A stretch of DNA of 33,038 nucleotides from Smittium culicis (taxonomy: Eukaryota > Kickxellomycota > Harpellomycetes > Harpellales > Legeriomycetaceae), in the NCBI GenBank assembly GCA_001970855.1, contig LSSN01002457.1, positions 1-33,038 of the forward strand, in the 5' to 3' direction. Positions 11,183 to 22,300 of this stretch are shown piece after piece (within the stretch, counting starts at the first letter, position 1; every line of letters begins with the position of its first letter). A program made the position numbers and the translations under genes. Below the pieces are notes generated by a model. The model worked only from the letters and a program-made list of their open reading frames with translations, was not told where the DNA came from and made no database searches.

Positions 11183-12738
11183 TATTGTCCAAAAAGCATT
11201 TCCTTTATTTAAATCCATCTTTTATTACTCTCACCTAGTATCTTCTAACAAATTAAATTATAATCATTATAATTACAATTATACAGAAGCCAATAATCTA
11301 TTTTTGATAAAAGAAATAAATTTAAAAGCAAAAAAAAAAAAAGTTTTATTATTGTTATTATTATCTAAATGTTATTGTGATACTATCAAAGATAAAAATT
11401 CATTGGTAATATAAAGAGAAAGGTGTGATATAATAGCAAGAGAGGCTATTTTATCTTTAAAAACAACTCTTGGTCATGAATAATTTAAAAAGAACTTTTT
11501 TATCATTTTTTGGAATTAAAAATACTTGATTAATTTTATAAGAATGTAGAATTTTTAAAATAGAAACGTCATATATTATGAAATTTCCAAAATTTAGGAT
11601 GATAGATATTACTGACAGAATATCTCTCTTCATAAAAATATAGATATAAATACCATAGTAAATTATATCAATTATGTAATCAGTGAGTGTTATATGCGCA
11701 TTTAAAAAGGCTTATATATAACTCAAATATGATATGCTGACTACTCATTCAAAATCTAAAATAAATATAATATTTTTCAAGTAGACAGTTGAAATTTTAA
11801 CAATGCATTTTATAGTTATATTAGGTTTCTCTTTTTTGATCTATTATGTTTATCTACAAAATTTAAATTATTATTTTTGTTATCTGGGTGATTCTGAACA
11901 AAGAAAACACTTTGTTGCAGTTTACGTTCATTTGAATTAATATTTTAAAATGATAAATTATCGATCGAGTATTTTAGGAAATTTAATTTTACTATTAAAT
12001 TTTTCATTTTAAAAATATTATTTGCTAATGAATTACTATTTTTTTTTATTGGATAATAATAAAATATGAAATTTCATACACTGTAACTATTTATATATAC
12101 AAGTGCGCTCTTTTTAAAGAATTCCACATCTAGTTTAAATTTATCTGTTAAAAATAGAATATTTATTTATCAAGATGTGATAGTTCAAAATGATTGAATG
12201 CATACATCGCGGTAAGGCTAAGGATATTAAAGTTAAAATAAATTTTTAATGAACTCTATTGATCCAGAATAAAGTTATATATAATATATAAAATAATTAA
12301 AGATAATATTTAATGACCATTGGCATTGAGTTCGTCTCAAAATATAACATAAATTAGCTTATACAAACCAAGAGTATTTACTATATGATATGCTACTTGG
12401 CTAATAACGAAGCCGAATAAATATCAATATTTTATACAAGACTAAAAAAATATCGTATTAATTGAAAAATTTGATTATGAGTATATTCTTATAGAGTTTA
12501 TATTTTATATTTATTTGAGCTAAAATAGTATAATGCCTTTAAAGTATTGACTTTTTTTAAAAAAAATACACAATTTGCCTATTTCGTAAAAATTTAAACA
12601 ATAATAGTAAATTATTAATAAAAAAAACATATACAGCCAATTAAGTCTAACAAAATTATAATTAGTTTACAGTTTAATCCAAATTTCATACCTAATCATA
12701 AAAAAATTAACTTTTATTGCTTCGTATCCCTTATTCAA

Positions 12739-12765
12739 ACAAATAAAATAAAATAAAATAAAATT
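12739..12765. repeat. (AAATA)n microsatellite
   Basis: About five AAATA units lie 12-38 bases before the Bin3 start codon. This is within the probable 5' untranslated region or core promoter. Confidence 0.7.
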
Positions 12766-12776
12766 TATATCTTAGA

Positions 12777-13879
12777 ATGAATACCGAAAAAAAAAGACTT
12801 CGACATGGAAACTACCCAAACTACTATGGTTACAGAAATCCTGGAGACTGGAGAAATGATCCCCGCCTTTCCGCGATCCCAAAAGAAATTTTTGACAATT
12901 CTATGTGTATCGATATAGGCTGCAATACAGGAATCCTTACTATAGAACTCACGAAAAAGTTTTCTATTTCAGAAATAGTTGGTGTCGATATAGACCAGAA
13001 TCTCATCAAAACCGCAAGAAATAATTTATACTTTGCTAATTCATTGCAGAATCACATAAAAAAAAACGAAAGTATAGAGTTGATTGAGTCACAAAGAAAT
13101 AGTAATTGTTGTGATAAGCGTATAGATTACAATTATTTTCCTATCTCGATGCCTATTCTCTTTGGTACCTTGCCTTGTAGACCTTCTCGATTGAGAAAAA
13201 TGGACGATTTCAGTAATAGTAAGGATTTAAAAAATGATAAAAAAGAAACATTTACTATACTAAACAAGAATTTAAATAATAAAAAAATAACCACAAGACA
13301 AAGCTTATCTGAAAAAATCAAATTTTACTACCTTGATTACTTGAATGATGAAACTAATTGGATCTTTACGGAAAAAGCTGATGTTATATTTGCGTAAGTT
13401 CACTATATTTATTTTTCCTTTTACAAATTGTTTAATTCATATTAAATTAATGCTCTTTTGTAACAATTATTTCTATTCTTTTATATAATATAAAATAAAG
13501 CCTTAGTATTACTAAGTGGATTCATTTAAATAATGGCGACGAAGGAATACAACGTTTTTTTCGTAAAATATTCTCATCCTTAAAAAAAGGTGGTTATTTC
13601 ATTTTAGAACCTCAACCTTGGGACGGTTACCGTAAAAGGTCTAAAATAACAGAGGTAAAAAATTTTTTAAACAAATATTTTCGTATACATAATATTAGGT
13701 TATTATCAACTATTATCATTTTTTAGGAAATGCATAAAAATTATTCCGAAATAAAATTAAAGCCAGAGAACTTCTCAGACTACTTGTGTGATTTTGTAGG
13801 ATTTAAAGTCGTTTCAAATATATCTGTTGCAAACGATAAAAAAAATGGCAAGTATTTAATTTTCGTTATTGAATCATAG
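12777..13879 (+). CDS. Bin3/MEPCE-type RNA 5'-phosphate methyltransferase (3 exons)
   Basis: Exons 12777-13393, 13501-13654 and 13727-13879 join in phase to a 307-residue protein ending in TAG. Both introns are GT-AG (107 and 72 bases). The family transfers a methyl group from S-adenosylmethionine to the 5' gamma- or monophosphate of small RNAs (7SK in animals; in fission yeast the relative Bmc1 is tied to telomerase RNA and U6). Visible motifs: YYGYRNPG at 16-23, SAM motif I 'IDIGCNTG' at 45-52, 'VGVDID' at 68-73, then an Asn/Lys-rich linker (~95-185), and in exons 2-3 the diagnostic '[15 protein letters not shown]' (207-221), 'LEPQPW' (241-246) and '[10 protein letters not shown]' near the C-terminus. 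The ATG at 12777 starts just before the conserved HGNY/YYGYR block, and the length is close to the compact fungal members. Family call strong; RNA substrate unknown. Confidence 0.93.
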
Positions 13880-14420
13880 TCCAATAATTGTGTTGATCGT
13901 CTATTAAAAAAATTTCTGTATATAAATTTTCTTCTAATTATCATTCAAAATAAAAAAATTTATTAGGTTTCTCAAGGCCCATGATAATTTTACAAAAGCC
14001 ATTATAAAACTCTCCAACTCTGGTGCTAAGCTTAAAAAAGAAAGCGTTTGAACTTATCATAAAAACAAAAATCGTCATCCCTACTTAAAATTATTTTTTT
14101 CATCAGATTTTTTGATTGGCTATTCAATTTTATACTTCTAAAAAGATTTCTTAATATTTTGAATATTGTCCAGAATTGAATATTTCATCTCCTTTAACAC
14201 CTTCTTTGAACCAACTTTCTAGTAAAAAAAATAAATATATACATGATTTCAATCTAATGTTTTTTAACCAGGTCTAGAGATTTGTAAATACCTCATTTAT
14301 ATAATTATATCAATTAGATACAAAAGTTTAATTGAATAAATGAATTATTTTTTTATTTTTGATGATATTATTCTCATTTCTATTGGTATAACTGAGGATC
14401 TAAAATTTATCGCCTTTTTT

Positions 14421-14693
14421 TTATTCTGCTACCTTGATATGAAAGACCACTTCATGTGCTTCTAGCCATCCATTGTCGATTCAATATTTTTTATATCTAA
14501 ATCCAAATTTGGGATAGTATTCATAGTCACCTTTCATAATCACTTTACAGACTGATAACTGCTTTTTATTTCACACCGTAGTATATTTTCCGAGTTTAGC
14601 CATATTTCTGACTAATTGCGAAAGGGAATGATCAAGTTTGCCACAGTTATTTGAGTGGCTTGTACCAAACACTAACCCAACTTCACAAGCAAC
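14421..14693 (-). pseudogene. decayed reading frame with two in-frame TGA codons
   Basis: A 91-codon frame ends at TAA and is interrupted only by TGA at 14573-14571 and 14483-14481. Its composition is protein-like: 'EVGLVFGTSHSNNCGKLDHS', 'DYEYYPKFGFRYKKY' and 'DNGWLEAHEVVFHIKV'. The YYPKFGF segment resembles the 'G.P.YY.+FGF' motif of a GNAT acetyltransferase subgroup, but the rest does not clearly follow, so I assign no function. Nuclear genes in this window use TGA as a stop, so a pseudogene is more likely than recoding. Confidence 0.35.
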
Positions 14694-14757
14694 ACTTTTT
14701 ACTCTTTATTATATATTTGTTTATAGTAAGATATAAAATAACTTGTATTTTTAAATT

Positions 14758-14994
14758 TTGTCATCTTTTAATCTTATCAATATGTATTCTTATAGAATTC
14801 CAAGTCATCTTGAGGTGATGCGAGTATTATCACAACTTGAAGATGAAAATGTGTGTTTTAAACAAGCCGTGTGGCATATTTTTCATATAAATATTATGGC
14901 TAATATTTATAACGCAAGAAATATTCATAGAAGCTCTAGCAATATAAATTTTCCAAGTATGATAAAAATGGAATTTCATTTTATAAATCTATAA
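14758..14994 (+). CDS. unrecognised small open frame
   Basis: A 78-codon ATG-to-stop frame with a mixed composition ('HLEVMRVLSQLEDENVCFKQ' then a His/Ile/Asn-rich tail). I recognise no family and see no intron continuing it. It sits 65 bases from the decayed frame on the opposite strand and may be part of the same relic. Low confidence that it is expressed. Confidence 0.15.
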   Translation: MSSFNLINMYSYRIPSHLEVMRVLSQLEDENVCFKQAVWHIFHINIMANIYNARNIHRSSSNINFPSMIKMEFHFINL

Positions 14995-16408
14995 ATTTAA
15001 AATGTTTTATTAATTATTATTAATAATACATTGATATTAAGCTATTATGATTAAAATTTTCATTTAATTTTCAGCTTATTGATGTTTTTAATAATATTCG
15101 TTTTTTTTTTTTCAAGAATGGTTATTAGAAATTATTTTGCTTAATAATTTTAGTCGAATCTTATTTTTTTTAAAAATTATATATTGCGTTATGGAAATTA
15201 TTTTATATTTTTTGAAATGTATCAGCAATATAGAAAATTATATAAACTCAACATGAAGTTAAGTGCAAATAAATATTGAATCTTTTATTTATTTGACACG
15301 TTTAGTAAACTAGAATCTAAATGCCACATTATTTATTCTTCGAATCGTTTATATCTTAATCCCAAAATGTAGAACTATTGGACAATGTGATAGAAATTGC
15401 ATATCTCATTTTCCACGCTTTTCACACTTTTTACTACAGCCTCTTAACTAAAGTCTATATAGCCAAACATTTGCTACATTTTGCATGAATTGTTGTTATT
15501 TGTGTCTTGGAATTTTTATTGATAATGATTAGCTGGTTAATCAGCGCTATTCCAACTAGGTATGATACAAATGTCAAAATCAATATAAACTTAATTTTCA
15601 ACCTCATATCAACATAACAAAACACGCGGCTAAGAAAAAAAATGGAGAAATTTCATATTCGTATAACAAGAGATAAGAGACATTGTGTTATCTTCCTGAT
15701 GATTATGTAGAGAACAGCTATCAATATTTAAAAAGCCACTGAAATAAAAGGTGGAAATATTGTGTTTTATTTATAACTCAGCCAGTTCTCCTGAAGCAAA
15801 TTACTTTTAAACATGCTGTAAACTACTTGAAATTCTGTATTATACCACAAAGTAAATCGTTTAATGATACTCGAAATATTTTCAATTATTTGTTCAGCAA
15901 AAAAAAAAAACAAAAAAAAGGGCGGTGAAGCCCTAAAAAACAATGCCGCATAACACATATAAACTTTACGATCAAGTGGAGTTAAATATGAAAGAGCATA
16001 TAACTAATACTATTTTTCAAAGCTCTTAAATTTTTATTTTACTAGATTATAAAAGGTAATATAAAGGTTTTACTTTTTGGAGAACAATTTCAATATTCAA
16101 TATTTATTTTTCATTTCATAAATTTCACATCAAAGGAAAAAAAGTATCATAAAACATATTTCGCTTTTTATTAGTCTTTACAAACATTGATTATTTTCAA
16201 ACTATTTATTTGTCTCTATAAATTAGTTTTAATTGATATTGCTCGAAAAAAAAAAGCAAATTAATAAGCGCATCAAATCATAAACAAACAATAGCATACT
16301 GCAAGCTCATAATTCATATTACATACATTAGCATCGCTTAGTTCATACGAAAAACAAAGCAAATAAAAAGTAAAAAGGTAAAAATTTACATATTAATTTA
16401 TATTAAAA

Positions 16409-16552
16409 AGTGCTAAAATACACTATAATAAAAATTGAATCAGTATAAAGTGGAGGTTGTGGTAGTTCTGAAGAATTGTTAGTGGAGATGGAGGTAGAAG
16501 CGGGGAGTGAAGGCGAATGGAGGAGGGAATTATTTTGCCCTATACTCCACAT
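16409..16552 (-). CDS. short Ser/Thr/Pro-biased open frame
   Basis: A minus-strand ATG opens a 48-codon or so frame (M-W-S-I-G-Q-N-N-S...) whose middle is rich in Ser, Thr, Pro and Asn, like a disordered protein segment. The patch is locally richer in G+C than its surroundings, and the opposite strand is also open (with many Glu and Gly). No conserved domain or clear next exon was found. It may be an isolated exon or chance. Confidence 0.15.
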
Positions 16553-17599
16553 AAATATTTATCAATTTTAACATAAGAGCTGATAATAATTTTCAGCTTT
16601 AGTTAGCTATATTTTTAGGGAAATTCATAATATATTATTTCTTTAAAAAAATTTAAATGAATCCTTCTATACAATATAAATTTAAATTTTCCATGATATT
16701 AATGTGGAGCAGACTTGAAAAAAAAATATATAAAAAATCAATTTTTTTTTGAATTGGTTATTAAAACCTTTCCAAATATTTTAATTTTTTTTTATTGAAA
16801 TCGTACATTCCACTTTTCATTTATTTGAGCTAAAAATTATAAACTTTTTATCAAACAAAAATCGAGTACAATATACTCAGATACTTTTAATATACTTCTA
16901 CTGTTACTAATATTACTGTATTATTATTTTACTTTGTACTTTTATTACCCTTCGCCTTTACAAAGAGATAGGATCTTTTAATATATTCTCGAGCTTTATC
17001 TCTCCGCAAATTGGTAGTATACCGCTATTATTTATATCAAGTATTAATAGAAACCACGATTTTATAAAGCTGTCATTTATTTGAATTATTTTTTATCCAC
17101 TCATAACTTCTCCTACCACATTTACTTTAGTCGGTTTACTTTTAAATCTGTTATTTTATTTAGGATTTAGCACTCAAACAATATATACAAAACATAATTA
17201 TTACTTGACTTTTTTTATATATCATTATATTAAATATATTTTAAACTGATATATATATATAGTACCTGAATAATCAACTTGAATTTTTCGCGACTAAAGG
17301 AATATACGAGAATAAATAAATAAACATAATTTTATTTATTTATTCAACTGACTGTTTTGAACAAGTATGGTTTATTTTATTTTATTATTTATTTTTTAGC
17401 GACTATTTTATTAAAATTTTCAATTGTATAAAATTTATAATACATAAAAATAATCTTATTTTTATATAAATATAAGGATATCAACCAACGCAATAAAAAA
17501 AAAATTGATAATAAACACGAGGGGGAAACATTTGGGGGGAAAACTACATACTCACTTAAGCAAATAAGAATTTTTTATAAAAAAGAAAAAAAAGAAACG

Positions 17600-18602
17600 A
17601 TGCACGAAATTTTACAACCTTCGAACACACCGCAATCCAGAGGAAAAGGCTTCTGCAAATTGTTTTGCAGATACTGTAGCAATAACGTTTGCACAATGGG
17701 AATGAGAGTAAGAAAGGATTAATTTAATCCATAATTTATATACTATAATTCTTTTATATCCCATACACTCCTTCCATATTATAAGAAGACTAGTCTGCAT
17801 GGTTCGATTTCATCATCTAGGCTAAAATCTTAATTTTATATATTTATATGTATATGTATATCTGATGAGATAATATATGTATAAAAATAAAAATAAATAA
17901 AGAATGTATGTTTATCAAGCAGGGTGCGGTTTGATACGCTTCGATAAATATAGGCCCATTTTACATTATTATCAATGCTAAACTCTAATAAATCCAAATA
18001 TTATAAAAAAAAACATTAAATTTATTCTCTTTATATACTTTTTAACTAGGCTATTTTGCTGGCTGATAATAGAATCGAGCTTTTTTCAACCGATAACCCG
18101 CCAATGTCGTAAGTTTATAAAAAGAAGAATAAAAGTTCATTTTTATTTTTACATTCGTCAAAGAAAAATTAAAAATTGATAATATTTATTGATAACAATG
18201 TATATAAAATCACACCACTCTAATTTAGGAAAATCCAACTTATTGGGCCTGACTACACAACTCGCTCATGTAACTGTAAAATAAGGAATATAGCATGTTT
18301 AGGATGGTATGCTAAGAAATAAGATAAACACATATATATAATGTAAAGATCAGAGCTAATTTTATTTTATTTTTGATAATAGTGGAAACGAGATAGGTTA
18401 TCATATTACTCAGCCATGCTTGGATTGTCTCAAGGCATGCAATAATGGACACTTCTGGATGTTTTTAACTGAGAGCGTCGTCCCAATAGAAAAAATGGAG
18501 TCTGCTGGCAATTCCATTTTTCGCTTAATCAATTTACAAACCGATTTTGATTCTGAAGACGTGTCTTCGGCAAAAAAAATAGGAAATATCATATGTAGAT
18601 GA
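17600..18602 (+). CDS. FAM72-family zinc-binding-like protein (4 exons)
   Basis: Exons 17600-17707, 18050-18108, 18229-18306 and 18383-18602 join in phase (0, 2, 2) to 154 residues ending in TGA. Human FAM72 is about 149. The colinear family signature is clear: 'GFCKLFCRYC' (17-26), 'GMRAILLADNRIELFSTDNP' across the exon 1/2 joint, 'YTTRSCNCKIRNIACLGC' (65-82), 'GNEIGYHITQPCLDC' (83-97) and 'CNNGHFWMF' (101-109). Paired cysteines (23/26, 79/82, 94/97, plus 70/72) suggest metal binding. In mammals FAM72A binds uracil-DNA glycosylase UNG2 and promotes its loss through the CTLH ubiquitin ligase. Whether the fungal protein does so is unknown. The C-terminal ~40 residues diverge. Intron 1 is unusually long for this window (342 bases). 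The gene is convergent with COP1. Confidence 0.93.
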
Positions 18603-19346
18603 TCAATTTTTTTTTTGTTCAGAATCCTTTCACAAATATTAAAAAAGTAAAAATCAAAGCTATTGTTTTCTCCTCAGGTTAGGACTTATCTTCGTTCTGT
18701 ATGTTATGTCGTTATGAATGAGTGAATTAATTTTATTATTGTTACGATTATTTTTTCCACGTTAAGAGTAGCCGGAGACGTAAAAATAAATTATATAAAA
18801 TAAACGAAAAAATTGTTACATGAAAACAATAATGTACCTTGTGAGTATTTAGCTATTGCTTTGTTATAAATAAATAAATCTACCTTATTTAAAATTGTAA
18901 TTGTAATATATTCATCTTTGTTCCACAAAATTTAACTTTAATAGGTATTTTAAATCAGCAAACTAATTACATTCAAAGGAACCCTCGCAATTTTTATAAA
19001 AAATAAACTTTTGTATTTTTTCTATATTCAATTTTGATTATGTACTTTTTAAAAGAAAAATTAATTATATTAATAGCTATAATAGCATTAGCCCTTTAAA
19101 TATTTATAATTCTAAAATGAAATACTGAATTGGCTTATTTTTATAGTTAATAAAAAGCCAAACGTGGTTGAAAGGATTAAGAATGTGTTGCTCATAAATG
19201 GATAGAGTATTAGCTCGTGATATTTGGATTTGATTTAAGCAGGCTTTTGTTAGTATTTTAATCTCGTTATAGTATCAAAAATTGTTGAAATATTATGCTG
19301 ATATTGAAATTTTAAATATACGGGTTGATTACATTTTACAACTGTT
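18603..19346. other. convergent intergenic region, FAM72 3' to COP1 3'
   Basis: 744 bases between the two stop codons. AT-rich, with T runs suitable for 3' ends, and no further coding signal. Plus-strand frames overlapping the end of COP1 are its antisense shadow. Confidence 0.5.
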
Positions 19347-22300
19347 TCACTTTAAACCTAAAATTCTAATTGAGCCAGAGCTATTGGCGGCGATCAAGTT
19401 ATTTGTCTTGTTTTTCCAGCAAACAGCGCTAACAAAAAATGGTGTGTCCTTTTCAGAGATTTCATTAGTCTATTTGAAAAAACAGAGAGTTAACAAATTA
19501 AACTTTTTAAAATTAAAGGAAATAAATATTGATAACTTGCCAAAAGAGCATTTTGATTTCCAAAGTCATATTTAGCTAGAGGCCTAGATAAACCAACATT
19601 GTACGCATAGACTGTATTGTTTTCACTTCCACACGCAATCCAACCTTCGTCATTTACTCCTAAGCCAACAAAGTTCTTTTCATTTGTATGCCCTAAATAA
19701 GTTTTAACGCAGGTGTTTGATTTCAAGTCCCAAAGTTTCAAGCTACTGTCTGTTGACGCTGAAACAATCAGATCGTCAGAAATAAACCTGACATAAGAAA
19801 CAGCCTTCCTGTGCTCTTTTAAAACAGCTAGCGGAGTTGTAGGGAATCGAAGGTCATAGCAATGAACATTATGATCTGAAAAGTAGTTAAAAAATATAGT
19901 ATAAATAGTTAAAAAATATAGTATAAATAGTTAAAAAATAATGCATAAATAGTATAAAAAAAGGGAATAAAGGTATAAAACAAATGTAAAAAAAAAAAGA
20001 TAGCTAAAAATGTTGATATATAGTTATGATGGAGTATGAGTGAACTAACCAGCACTTCCGTAGGCGATAATATTGCTTTTTCCTGGGCTAAACCTTACAC
20101 AGCAAACGTTAGCTTTGCCTTCAATAGTCATAACAGATCTACGATTGTTTAAGTTCCAAATTTTAACTCGACAATCGTCGCTACCACTGCATAATCTATT
20201 TCGTTCAGTTCTTGAAAAATCAACACTCCACGTTCTTTTTTCATGTTCGTTAAATTGAACTACCATAGATTTATTTGAAGTATCGTATACGTTCACCAAC
20301 CCTTCATAGTCAGAGCATGCTAAATAATTCTTATGATATTTATTATAAGAAAGACAGCTAATTTTATATCTATTAACAATCTCTGACTCTGGGCTAATGG
20401 GCATGACATGTTTAAGGTGTAAATGAGAGCTGTCGCCCGTTAAATCGCCAATCGAGAAATCAGAGCCAGCTGATGGGTACCGATCAATCTGATCCACCAG
20501 TGATTCATGTGGGTTTATGGGCCACCATTCGTTGGAAGTATCACTCTGCTCAAACTTGTTCATAAAGTTAAAATTTGAGCGAGAGCGATTTAGTCGATTC
20601 TTTTTTGATTTTTCAGCAATCTCCCAGAGTTCGGCTTGCTTTTGAACAGCCAAATAATTGTATATTTTTATCTTCCTAGTTATTCCAGAAACAGCAAACA
20701 TCTCTTCGTCTTTATCAAACTCGATGCTAGAAACGATAGCCGCAGAGTTTGATCCATCACCGTACCTTAGGTCAACTTCTGGCTCCAACTTAGTGTATTG
20801 TGTAACGTTGTAAAGTGACTTTTTTAAGCTTGAAAAGTCTTCGGGCTTATCATCTGATAATGACTTTTGTTTAATTGAAAAATAGGTTTTCTCCAAGTCG
20901 TCTAAGTTTTCTATTATTTTATTTTTTTCAGTATCAGATAAATCGATGTCACTAAAAGATATCAGTTCATCTATAAAATTCAATAATAACGAATATGTTA
21001 AAATAATCTCGAATAAAAGTTAGAAATACGTAGAAAATCTAAGAAAAATTTTGTGAGTAAATAAAAAAAAGAAATAAAAAGTTCATATATAAGACTTAAA
21101 CAGCTGTACTATATTTCGATAAAAAATATAAAAGAATTACCAAAAAAGTTGTTGTCCAATAAGAAATTTTCAAAGTTATTAAAATTACAGTTTACTTGAT
21201 TGTTATAGTTTTTATGATCTTTTATTGACAATGCAATATCAGAGCCAACAGTCTGAAGTTTAGATATGGTGTTTCTTAGTTTTGATTTAGTTTCGTTGTA
21301 TAGTAAAAACATGAAATAGTTCAAAAGATGGTTTTGGTTGGTTGAGATAGAGTTTTCTACTGATTTAATTTTAGATGAAATGGTTTCTATAATTGACAAA
21401 AGATCATCTTTACTTAAAGAGTCATTTGATTCGAGTAGATCTTTTAAAGAATTGGTTAAATGAGAGCTGTTTGAATTTGAGTTGATTTGTTCCAATTCGT
21501 TTATTGGATTTATCTTATCCAGGGCTTTTTTTATAGATAGATTTGGGAAGATATTATTTCTAAAAACTTTAAAAGAGCAAGTTGGGCATATTACGCTTGA
21601 TTCAAGATGCTTTTTAATACACTGGTGGCTACAATTGAAATGATCGTAAAAAAGCGTAATTAGAATATTAATAAAAAGTTGATATAAAAAAGAAATGGTA
21701 AAAATACCAAAATGAGTGGCCACACTGTGTAATATATGGGTTTGACATAAGTTCAAGACATATCGGGCTAAGAATAAAGGTAAAAAGTTAAAAATAAGTA
21801 TTAGGGGGTATAAAAGAGACAAATGGGATAAATAATCAATAAAAAGAAACTTATGGTAAATCTAAATCTAAAATGAGAAAAAAAAAGGATTAAGAGGTGT
21901 TACCAAGTAAAGCCTAGATTTTTAAATAGAGATAAACTTTCATTTTCGCCTAGCTTGTTAAAGATTGAATTTTTAGATGGATTATGATTAAAATCAGCTA
22001 AAACTGCTGAGGAAGTATCTATTTAAAAGATATGAATTTTGGAGAAAGATTTCGGAAGGGAGTAGGGAGGGGGGTGTAAATTTAAAATAAATAAATAATA
22101 CTAAAGTATATACCTTTATTTTTTAAAGGAAGGTGATCGATATTAGAAAAATTAGTAAAGTTGCGTTTTTTAGGAAGCAATGGCGATAATTTGATGTTTG
22201 GCGGTTCTAAGATATGAGTATTTTCTATCAGACTAGAGCGACCACGCTTTTTAGAGTTTGGAAGAGGGATTGTGCTTTCCAAAGGGAGAGCGGGAATCGA

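Larger units (their letters stand above)
9531..12776. other. gene-free AT-rich region upstream of the Bin3 gene
   Basis: About 3.2 kb with T runs near 9558-9572, a minus-strand 96-codon frame (9724-10014) of biased Lys/Ile/Leu composition that I do not believe is a gene, a 10-bp-period array at 10621-10812, and a near-perfect hairpin sequence at 11160-11182. A short (AAATA)n run sits just before the Bin3 start codon. Confidence 0.4.
13880..17599. other. gene-poor interval between Bin3 and FAM72 genes
   Basis: About 3.7 kb. It contains a decayed minus-strand frame (14421-14693), an unrecognised plus-strand 78-codon frame (14758-14994), a minus-strand 63-codon frame with homopolymer-encoded Phe runs (15767-15958), and a Ser/Thr/Pro-biased minus-strand patch (~16430-16552). 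None has enough support to call a functional gene. T/A homopolymers are frequent. Confidence 0.4.

Noticed and set aside
14421..14693. Nuclear reassignment of TGA to tryptophan
   Set aside because: COP1 and FAM72 both end at TGA exactly where their family proteins end, and Trp is TGG in all conserved positions seen.
15767..15958. 63-codon minus-strand frame as a gene
   Set aside because: The start is in a homopolymer-encoded Phe run and there is no recognisable domain; the later part may be debris.
21109..21822. Single 237-codon minus-strand frame as an independent membrane-like protein
   Set aside because: Its first third is intron 3, exon 4 out of frame and intron 4 of COP1. Only the part from 21628 on is in the COP1 frame, and splicing restores the complete RING.
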